The notes beneath the pieces are model-generated. The model was not told where the DNA came from. It did no database searches and was given only the letters and a program-made list of their open reading frames with translations. Of a stretch of DNA of 8,995 nucleotides, positions 1 to 5,969 are shown in pieces; the stretch's first letter is position 1; each line of letters begins with the position of its first letter. Source of the stretch: JAAYDY01 sp964500225 (GTDB lineage: Bacteria > Planctomycetota > Phycisphaerae > FEN-1346 > JAACEH01); assembly GCA_964500225.1 (NCBI GenBank), contig CAZCOA010000065.1, positions 1-8,995 of the forward strand, written 5' to 3'. The position numbers were made by a program, and so were the translations under genes.

Positions 1-1328
1 TCGAGAATCGGCCGCACATGCAGGTTGGCGTCGCCGGCGTGGCCGTACATGGCGGCCTCGACGCCGTGACGTCGGAAAATGTCCCACAGGCCGTGGATAT
101 ACTCGGCCAGCCGTTGGGGCGGCACGACGCTGTCTTCGATGAACGGAATGATCCGTCGCGGCGGCGGCAGCTTGTTCAGAATCGGCAGCGCCGCCTTGCG
201 CAGTTTCCAGAGCAGGGCCTGCTCGGCCGGGTCGTAGGCCTCGCGCGATGCCGCGGCGAGCCCCAACTCGTCGGTGAGCCGCCCGATCATTCTTCGCAGC
301 ACGTTCCGATTCTCGTCCATGGTCGGCCGCACGAATTCGACCAGCAGCGCGGCCTCGATGCCGTCGGGCAGATAGGCGGCGTCGAGCACGTTTTCGCGCC
401 GCAGAATGTCGAGGAAGTGTTTCTCCATGAACTCCACGGCGATGGGGTCGAACGCGAGGATCTCCTGCACGGCGGCGCCGGCCTGCTCCATAGTCTGGAA
501 ATACAGGGCGGCGGTGGCCGGCGGGGGAAGCAGATCGTGCAAGGCGATCGCGACGTCGGTCACGACGGCCAGGCTGCCTTCGCTGCCGACAATAAGCCGT
601 GTCAGGTCCACCAGGCCGTCGTGAAACACCGAGAAGAGGTCGTACCCGGCGGAGCTTTTCTCCATCATCGGACGTTTCTGTGCGATCAGCGCCTCGTTGT
701 CGCGCAGGACGCGGAGCGTCTCGCGCACCACGCGGCCGAACGTGCCCGGAGCATCGATCAGGGCGGCCAGTTCGCGGCTGTTTGCGGCCACCGGTCGCAC
801 CCAGGCCACGGAGCCGTCGCTCAGAACCAGCTCGAGCCCGCGCACGTGCTGCTTCGTCGAGCCGATCTTGAAGGCCCGCAGGCCGCCGGCGTTGTTGGCC
901 ACATTGCCGCCGATCGAGCACATGGCCTCGCTCGCGGGATCCTGAGGCACGCGCTTGCCCAATGGCCGCAACTGCTCGTTCACGCGGCCCAGGATCGCCC
1001 CGGGTTGCACACGAATCAGGTTCTCCGCGGCACGAATCTCCTCGATCCGGTTCATGTGCCGCGTGAAATCCAGGATCAGACCTTCTCCGAGCACCTGGCC
1101 CGACAGGCCCGTGCCCGCACCGCGAGCGATCACCGGCAGCCCGTGCTGCCGACCGTACCGGACCGTTGCGGCCACGTCGTCGGCCGATGTCGGCAACACG
1201 ACGGCCAGGGGGCGAATCTTGTAGATGCACGCGGCCGTGGAATAGGCCACCCGTTCGGCGAGGCTCGTCAGGCAGTCGCCCCGGATCTGCGGCCCAAGTT
1301 CTTGCTGAATCTGCTGCGGGCTCTTCAC
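1..1328 (-). CDS. FAD-linked 2-hydroxyacid (D-lactate/glycolate-type) dehydrogenase, C-terminus beyond window
   Basis: The minus strand is open from a GTG at 1328 to the left edge (about 442 residues). It is a VAO/GlcD-family flavoprotein expected to oxidise a 2-hydroxyacid (D-lactate, glycolate or D-2-hydroxyglutarate) to the 2-oxoacid. An FAD-binding N-terminal half is seen: the PP-loop ARGAGTGLSGQ at residues 68-78 and SIGGNVANNAGG near 138-149. The FAD-oxidase C-terminal domain follows and ends in view with GHAGDANLH at 429-437, the family's catalytic/metal-site motif. The GTG start is chosen because AGGA lies 6 nt upstream; a further in-frame GTG at 1373 lacks this support. The segment YSTAACIYKIRPLAVVLP near residue 29 resembles the long members of the family (YdiJ-like) that carry C-terminal ferredoxin and CCG iron-sulfur domains, so the gene may continue for several hundred codons. 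Family is confident; substrate is not determined. Confidence 0.9.
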   Translation of the reverse strand, partial: MKSPQQIQQELGPQIRGDCLTSLAERVAYSTAACIYKIRPLAVVLPTSADDVAATVRYGRQHGLPVIARGAGTGLSGQVLGEGLILDFTRHMNRIEEIRAAENLIRVQPGAILGRVNEQLRPLGKRVPQDPASEAMCSIGGNVANNAGGLRAFKIGSTKQHVRGLELVLSDGSVAWVRPVAANSRELAALIDAPGTFGRVVRETLRVLRDNEALIAQKRPMMEKSSAGYDLFSVFHDGLVDLTRLIVGSEGSLAVVTDVAIALHDLLPPPATAALYFQTMEQAGAAVQEILAFDPIAVEFMEKHFLDILRRENVLDAAYLPDGIEAALLVEFVRPTMDENRNVLRRMIGRLTDELGLAAASREAYDPAEQALLWKLRKAALPILNKLPPPRRIIPFIEDSVVPPQRLAEYIHGLWDIFRRHGVEAAMYGHAGDANLHVRPIL

Positions 1329-1345
1329 CGTCGTTCCTGTTGCGG

Positions 1346-1374
1346 TTGATTTCCTGCGTCGGCGTCCGTACACT
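1346..1374 (+). promoter_or_regulatory. Candidate sigma-70-type promoter for the two PP-loop genes
   Basis: TTGATT (1346-1351) and TACACT (1369-1374) are separated by exactly 17 bp; each matches its consensus hexamer at 4 of 6 bases. Transcription would start near 1381, giving a leader of about 40 nt before the ATG at 1422. It lies within the leader of the divergent dehydrogenase gene. This is read by eye only. Confidence 0.4.
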
Positions 1375-1384
1375 GGATTGCCCT

Positions 1385-1390
1385 ATTGTA
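1385..1390 (-). promoter_or_regulatory. Candidate -10 box for the divergent dehydrogenase gene
   Basis: On the minus strand 1390-1385 reads TACAAT, 5 of 6 matches to TATAAT, preceded by a TG two bases upstream. No convincing -35 box is found 16-18 bp upstream. Initiation would fall near 1378, about 50 nt before the GTG at 1328. Confidence 0.3.
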
Positions 1391-1421
1391 CGCAGCCATG
1401 GGCGAAAGGCTAGAGGACTTC

Positions 1422-2483
1422 ATGGACCGCAAGGATATCCGCATCATTGGACTGCTCTCGGGCGGGCTCGACAGCGCCCTGTCGCTGGCCTGGATGCACC
1501 GGCTGGGCTACGACATGGTTGTGTACCACTTTGACAACGGGTTCCATGCCGCACCTGCGCCGGGCGAGACCGCGCCCCTGGCCCTCCAGACGGCCGAACG
1601 GCTGGGCGTCCCGATCCGCTTCGTGGACAACTCGCGCGAGATGATCCGCGTGGTCATGCACCCGGAGCACGGGTACGGTTCGCATGTCAATCCGTGCATC
1701 GACTGTCGGATTCTGATGTTCCGCATGACCCGGCAACTCATGGCCGAAGAGCGGGCCCGATTCGTCTTTACCGGCGAGGTGGTCGGCCAGCGCCCCATGT
1801 CGCAGCGACGGCAGATCATGAATCTGATCGACCGCGAGTCGGGGATGGAAGGTCTGGTGGTGCGCCCGTTGTGCGGGCACCTGATGCCGGAGACGCTGGC
1901 CGAGCGGGAAGGCTGGATTCGCCGCGACGAGTTGCTGGACATTCAGGGCCGTGGCCGCAAACGCCAGATCGCGCTGGCCGCCGAACTGGGCATCGGGCGT
2001 TATGAAATGCCTGCGGGCGGATGTCTTTTGACCGATGCCGGGTTTGAGACTCGCCTGCGCGACCTGCTGCGCTTCGGAGAGCCGACAAGGCAGGAGATTC
2101 AATTGCTCAAACTGGGGCGGCACTTCCGCATCGACCCGGGTCACAAGGCCGTTCTGGGCCGCGATGCCGCCGATTGTGCGGCCCTGGAGGCGATCCTGGG
2201 TCCGGACGATCTGCGGCTCGAGGCACGCGACATGCCCGGGCCGCTTGCGACGTTGCGCGGCGAGGCGTCGCCCGAGGCCGTGCGTCAGACGGCGCAGCTC
2301 GTGCTGCGCTATGCCAAGGCCGATCCGCAGCGAGAACACGTGGTGACGGTTCGCCGGGGCGTCGGCACCGCGGGGGCGACCGTCGAGCAGGTGAGTGTGC
2401 GGCCGATGGATGAGGAACGGTCGCGGTTCATGCTGGTCGCCGTCGAGGGGCGTTGCGGCGGATATGGTCGGGAGGCCACCTGA
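1422..2483 (+). CDS. PP-loop ATP-dependent sulfurtransferase, ThiI/MnmA-like, with NFACT-R_2-like C-terminal domain
   Basis: A 353-residue cytoplasmic protein. The N-terminal half is an adenylating PP-loop domain: SGGLDS at residues 13-18 binds ATP. NPCIDC follows with Cys92 and Cys95, then TGEVVGQRPMSQ at 117-128, and PAGGCLLTD with Cys201. This series typifies a family usually annotated as ThiI-like or tRNA 2-thiouridylase-like. The last ~120 residues match what I recall of the NFACT-R_2 (formerly DUF814-type) domain, thought to contact RNA. The likely role is ATP-dependent thiolation of a tRNA base, but the substrate of this subfamily is inferred. CxxC plus a distant Cys is the layout that binds a catalytic [4Fe-4S] cluster in TtuA and related enzymes. 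Upstream in-frame TTG (1386) and ATG (1398) exist; ATG 1422 is preferred because GAGG sits 5 nt before it. Its stop is one base before the larE start, so the two are probably cotranscribed and translationally coupled. Confidence 0.85.
   Translation: MDRKDIRIIGLLSGGLDSALSLAWMHRLGYDMVVYHFDNGFHAAPAPGETAPLALQTAERLGVPIRFVDNSREMIRVVMHPEHGYGSHVNPCIDCRILMFRMTRQLMAEERARFVFTGEVVGQRPMSQRRQIMNLIDRESGMEGLVVRPLCGHLMPETLAEREGWIRRDELLDIQGRGRKRQIALAAELGIGRYEMPAGGCLLTDAGFETRLRDLLRFGEPTRQEIQLLKLGRHFRIDPGHKAVLGRDAADCAALEAILGPDDLRLEARDMPGPLATLRGEASPEAVRQTAQLVLRYAKADPQREHVVTVRRGVGTAGATVEQVSVRPMDEERSRFMLVAVEGRCGGYGREAT
2471..2475 (+). promoter_or_regulatory. Ribosome binding site deciding the larE start
   Basis: GGAGG lies 9 nt before ATG 2485 and inside the last codons of the upstream gene. 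It favours ATG 2485 over the in-frame ATG at 2464, which would overlap the upstream gene and has no comparable site. Confidence 0.65.
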
Positions 2484-2484
2484 C

Positions 2485-3318
2485 ATGGCCGACGCGGTAT
2501 TCCGCGAGCATCCGAAGTGGCGGCGGCTGGCCGAGGCCTTGCGGTCCATGGGACGCGTGGCCGTGGCCTTTAGCGGCGGCGTGGACTCGACGTTCCTGGC
2601 CGCCGCCGCACGCGATGCGCTGGGGCCCGCCCGCGTCCTGCTCCTGACGGCCGAGAGCGAGTCGTTCGGCCCGCGCGAACGCGCCGAGAGCCGCGACCTC
2701 GCCGAGCGGCTGGGGTTGTCGCATGTGGTGATCCGCACGGACGAGCTGGAGTTGCCGGCGTTTCGCGAGAATCCGCCCGACCGGTGTTACCACTGCAAGA
2801 AGCTGCTCTTCGCGCGGATGGCCGACGAAGCGGCTGCACGCGGACGGTATGTGCTCTGTGACGGGGCGAACGCCGACGACGCAGGCGACTACCGGCCCGG
2901 CCGCCGCGCGACGCGGGAACTCGGCGTGCGGAGCCCGCTGGAGGAAGTCGGTCTGACGAAACAGGACATCCGCGAGCTGTCGCACGCGATGGGGCTGCCC
3001 ACGTGGAACAAGCCGTCGTATGCCTGCCTGGCCAGCCGGTTTCCCTACGGCACGCAGATCACGCGCGAAGCCCTGGCGCGCGTCGGAGCGTGTGAGGAAG
3101 AGCTTCGTGCGATGGGCTTCGAGGGATGTCGCGTCAGGCACCACGGCGCCGTGGCACGCATCGAAGTCCCGCCGGACCGCATTGCCGACGTAGCCGCGCC
3201 GGACGTTCGCCGCCGCATTGTCGAGCGGTTCAAGGCTCTTGGTTACACGTACGTCGCCCTGGACCTCGAAGGCTACCGCACCGGCAGCATGAACGAGGCG
3301 CTTCCTCGCGATTCGTGA
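2485..3318 (+). CDS. larE: ATP-dependent sulfur transferase LarE (nickel-pincer cofactor synthesis)
   Basis: A 277-residue protein, the usual length for LarE. LarE adenylates a pyridinium dicarboxylate mononucleotide made by LarB and installs sulfur; LarC then inserts nickel to give the NPN cofactor of LarA-type lactate and other 2-hydroxyacid racemases/epimerases. Seen in sequence: PP-loop SGGVDS at residues 30-35; DRCYHCKK with Cys101 and Cys104; CDGANADDAGDYRPG, a LarE-typical signature; and SYACLASRFPYG with Cys181. Cys181 aligns, from memory, with the sacrificial Cys176 of Lactiplantibacillus plantarum LarE. The additional CxxC pair suggests the [4Fe-4S] type described for Thermotoga maritima, in which sulfur is carried by the cluster rather than taken from the protein. 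The gene begins one base after the preceding sulfurtransferase and ends 9 bp before the convergent comEC. No larA, larB or larC is in view. Confidence 0.93.
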   Translation: MADAVFREHPKWRRLAEALRSMGRVAVAFSGGVDSTFLAAAARDALGPARVLLLTAESESFGPRERAESRDLAERLGLSHVVIRTDELELPAFRENPPDRCYHCKKLLFARMADEAAARGRYVLCDGANADDAGDYRPGRRATRELGVRSPLEEVGLTKQDIRELSHAMGLPTWNKPSYACLASRFPYGTQITREALARVGACEEELRAMGFEGCRVRHHGAVARIEVPPDRIADVAAPDVRRRIVERFKALGYTYVALDLEGYRTGSMNEALPRDS

Positions 3319-3327
3319 TGACGTGTG

Positions 3328-5877
3328 TCACGGCGTATCGCACGCTTGCACGAAGGGCTTCACGCGCACGGATTCGCGCCCCAGCCACACGCTCACCGCC
3401 CCGTCGCGGTACGTTTTGTAGAGGCGGACGCCGTCAGGCCAGGCGAATTCCCCGCGGCGGCTCGACTCGCGGTACCGACCCACGCTCATGACGGCCGACG
3501 TCGCGCCGCTGGACTCCAGGAACCGAATAATCTCTTCGCTTCGTTCGCCGTGGTGCGGCAACAGCAACACGTCACACCGCACATCCTGTTGGCGGGCCAT
3601 GGCCGCCAGGCGGTCGGGGGGCGCGTCGCCCGTCAGGATCATGCTGCGGCCCAAGAAGCCGACCTTGAGCACCACGCTGGATGCGTTCGTGTCGGCCGAT
3701 GCGGGCAGATCGGCCGGCGGGCCCAGGACCGTGATCGACACGCCGTCGGGGGCGGGAAGGGCATCACCCCCCGTGACGCGGACCACCTCCAGTCCGGCCG
3801 ACGCCAGGTACTCCAGGGCCCGGTCGTCGTAGCCCTTCTCCTCGGTCTCGAACCCATAGCCGAGAAACACCCGCCGGCAGGGAATCCTTTGAAGCACCGC
3901 GGGCAGATCCTTGATGTGGTCGGCGTCGGCGTGGGTCAGCACGACGCCGTCCAGTCGCCCGACGCCCAGTGTCCACAGCGTCGGCACGATCACCGTTTCG
4001 CCGGTCCGTTCGGCAAGCAGGCTGCTACCGCAATCCACCAGCAGGGCATACTCGTTTGGCCCCTGAACCAGGACGGTGTTGCCGCTACCGACGGCCAGCG
4101 TCGTGATGCGCACCTGATCCGCCGGGCCGCGAGGAATGCCCAAGGCGACGTACGCCGCCGCCAGGACGACGGCCGCCGAGGCCACCTGCCACCGCGCCAC
4201 GCGCAGACGCCGGCGCACGGTCCAGACCAGGACGAGTCCCAACGCCATGACCGCCCACAACCAGCCAAACTCGCGGATATAGAAGTGCCCGTAAGGCACT
4301 TCGGCCAACCAACCGATTGTCGATTCGAGCAGCCGGCTGACGGTTTCCATCGCAGTGTTCGGAAATCCCACGGGTTCGCCTGTCACCACTACGACGGCCG
4401 CCGCAACGGCGCCGAGCAAGAGTAGCACGAAAACGATCGGCAACACGACAATGGTTCCCAGCACGCCGACCGGGGCCACGAGGTGGAAGTGGCTGGCGGC
4501 CACAGGTGTTGAGACCGCCCAGGCCGTCAGGCCCACCGACACGATTTGCATCAGGTGCCGCTTCAACCGCCAACCGAAGCGGCCCAACGGCGTGCGCTCC
4601 TTCAGCCGTTCCCAATCGGCCACCGGGAACAGCCGCTCGTGGACCCGCGGATAGACCACGATCAGGGCCAGGGCGACGAGGAACGACAGTTGGAAGCCGC
4701 TCTGGAGCAGGTCGCTCGGGTTCAGCAGGAGAACAACTAGGGCTGCGGCGGCCAGGGTGTTCAGGAGGTCGCGGCGGCGCCCCAGCAGCGTTGCTCCGCA
4801 CAGCAGGATGAAGAACACGCCGGCCCGGACAACGCTGGGTCGCAGTTCCGTGGCCAGGGCGTACAGCACGATGAAGGCCATGAGGATGACGGCGCGCCCG
4901 CGCGGCCCGACCATCAGGAGCCGCAGTAGCCGCAGCAGCAACCCAGACAACAGGGCCACATGAAGGCCGCTGACGGCCAAGTAGTGCAGCACGCCCGCGT
5001 GGATGAAGGCCTGTTCGTCGGCATCCGTCAGTCCGGTGCGGTCGCCCAGGAGCAGGGCGGGGATGACGCGCGCGGCCGCACCGGCGTCGTCGGGCATGGC
5101 GCGGCGAATCCGGGCGCGAAGGGCTCCGATCCATCCGCAGGGGTCCCAGGCGTGCGGTCGTCGCCACGTCACCGCTTCCCAGAACTTGGTGCCGAGCCGT
5201 CCATGGATGCCGCGCGACCCGTACACCTGCCGGATGTCCTCCTGCCCCGGGTTCAGCGGCGCGTCCCACGGACGCAGCAGCCCGATCACGGTCAGGCGGT
5301 CGCCGGTGCGGGGCGGATCGGCTCCGGCGGCGGACAGCGGCTGAGCCACGGTCACGCGAAGACGCCCATTGACCGACATACGCCGGCCCTGGACCGTGAC
5401 GGCCGTTGCGCGGATAAGCATTCCCGTGTGGGCCGACGTGTCGTCATCCTGAAGCAACAGCGGATTGTCCGGCCGCCGCGAGGGACGCGGACTTTCCAGC
5501 AGGACGCCCTCGACGGTGGCCAAGCGCCCCTCGGGCAGGGCCATGCGGCTGACGTCGCGCGGCCCGACCTGTGTCCGTACCCGCAGCCATCCCGCTCCCA
5601 GGCAAATCCAGAAGACCATCGCCGCAGCCAGATACACGTGCGGCCTCGGACCACGCCGAAGCATCGCCACGGCCATGACGATCACTGCCGCACCGGCTGC
5701 GGCCAGCGGAATCCACGCTTCGCCACCCCATTCGTGTCCCAGCAGGATGCCCACGCTCATGGCTATGGCCGGCGCCACCAGCGGTCGAGGCGGCGGCGGT
5801 GCGGCGGCATCGGTGGACGGCCCGTCGGGCTGCAGTATGGCATTCATGCGGATGATCTCACCTGTCAACATTCCCAT
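3328..5877 (-). CDS. comEC: ComEC/Rec2 family DNA uptake channel
   Basis: About 849 residues, normal for ComEC, the inner-membrane channel that imports single-stranded DNA during transformation. Order of parts: short proline-rich N-terminus; three hydrophobic segments within about the first 100 residues; a soluble DUF4131/OB-like region; the Competence domain with LLLGDR at 275-280, HYLAVSGLHV at 298-307, an RPSVVRAG segment and GFQLSF at 394-399; further membrane helices; and a C-terminal metallo-beta-lactamase domain. That domain has THADADH with His649, Asp651, Asp653 and His654, LTGDA with Asp751, and LPHHGE with His775-His776, so its metal site looks intact; in this family it is proposed to be the nuclease that degrades the non-imported strand. 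Start is uncertain: ATG 5877 has GGAG 10 nt upstream, ATG 5871 and ATG 5847 (with AGGTGA about 10 nt upstream) are alternatives, and a GTG at 5910 is open but unsupported. No other competence gene is nearby. Confidence 0.92.
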   Translation of the reverse strand: MGMLTGEIIRMNAILQPDGPSTDAAAPPPPRPLVAPAIAMSVGILLGHEWGGEAWIPLAAAGAAVIVMAVAMLRRGPRPHVYLAAAMVFWICLGAGWLRVRTQVGPRDVSRMALPEGRLATVEGVLLESPRPSRRPDNPLLLQDDDTSAHTGMLIRATAVTVQGRRMSVNGRLRVTVAQPLSAAGADPPRTGDRLTVIGLLRPWDAPLNPGQEDIRQVYGSRGIHGRLGTKFWEAVTWRRPHAWDPCGWIGALRARIRRAMPDDAGAAARVIPALLLGDRTGLTDADEQAFIHAGVLHYLAVSGLHVALLSGLLLRLLRLLMVGPRGRAVILMAFIVLYALATELRPSVVRAGVFFILLCGATLLGRRRDLLNTLAAAALVVLLLNPSDLLQSGFQLSFLVALALIVVYPRVHERLFPVADWERLKERTPLGRFGWRLKRHLMQIVSVGLTAWAVSTPVAASHFHLVAPVGVLGTIVVLPIVFVLLLLGAVAAAVVVVTGEPVGFPNTAMETVSRLLESTIGWLAEVPYGHFYIREFGWLWAVMALGLVLVWTVRRRLRVARWQVASAAVVLAAAYVALGIPRGPADQVRITTLAVGSGNTVLVQGPNEYALLVDCGSSLLAERTGETVIVPTLWTLGVGRLDGVVLTHADADHIKDLPAVLQRIPCRRVFLGYGFETEEKGYDDRALEYLASAGLEVVRVTGGDALPAPDGVSITVLGPPADLPASADTNASSVVLKVGFLGRSMILTGDAPPDRLAAMARQQDVRCDVLLLPHHGERSEEIIRFLESSGATSAVMSVGRYRESSRRGEFAWPDGVRLYKTYRDGAVSVWLGRESVRVKPFVQACDTP

Positions 5878-5969
5878 GGTAGTCGCTCTCCGATGCGATG
5901 CAAGGCCCACGTGGCCGAATGAAGTGCTTTTACTTGCCGCTGCTGCGCGGCGCGCGTATCATGTGCGGC
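5878..5969. other. Divergent intergenic region between comEC and the glycosyltransferase gene
   Basis: This 92 bp gap contains the rightward promoter candidate at 5934-5962 and a GGCC-N5-GGCC inverted repeat at 5903-5915 in the presumed comEC leader. No convincing leftward promoter for comEC was found by eye. Confidence 0.5.
5934..5962 (+). promoter_or_regulatory. Candidate promoter giving a leaderless glycosyltransferase mRNA
   Basis: TTGCCG (5934-5939) and TATCAT (5957-5962) are 17 bp apart; the -10 box matches 5 of 6 consensus bases. Initiation 7-8 nt downstream would fall at or next to ATG 5970. No Shine-Dalgarno-like sequence precedes this ATG or the in-frame ATGs at 5898, 5919 and 5961. 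Confidence 0.45.

Larger units (their letters stand above)
1329..1421. other. Divergent intergenic control region
   Basis: This 93 bp gap separates the dehydrogenase (leftward) from the sulfurtransferase-larE pair (rightward). It holds the rightward TTGATT-17-TACACT boxes and the leftward TACAAT box, arranged so that each promoter lies in the region transcribed from the other. No clear operator palindrome or riboswitch-like structure was seen. Confidence 0.6.

Noticed and set aside
18..1349. 443-codon plus-strand open frame over the dehydrogenase
   Set aside because: It is the antisense shadow of a clear GlcD-family protein; its translation is rich in Arg, His, Gln and Gly with no recognisable domain.
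1410..2738. 442-codon minus-strand open frame
   Set aside because: It runs antisense to both PP-loop genes and spans their junction; composition is that of a GC-rich shadow frame.
3314..3332. Possible terminator hairpin between larE and comEC
   Set aside because: The stem is only 5 strong pairs plus two wobbles, and no T-tract follows in either direction.
3325..4425. 366-codon plus-strand open frame opposite comEC
   Set aside because: It is antisense to the metallo-beta-lactamase domain of ComEC, has no family features, and lacks an independent ribosome binding site.
4085..5269. 394-codon minus-strand frame inside comEC
   Set aside because: It is an out-of-frame shadow on the same strand as a well-supported ComEC frame.
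5903..5915. GGCC-N5-GGCC inverted repeat containing CACGTG
   Set aside because: It is too short and low in complexity for this base composition to be called an operator without conservation data.
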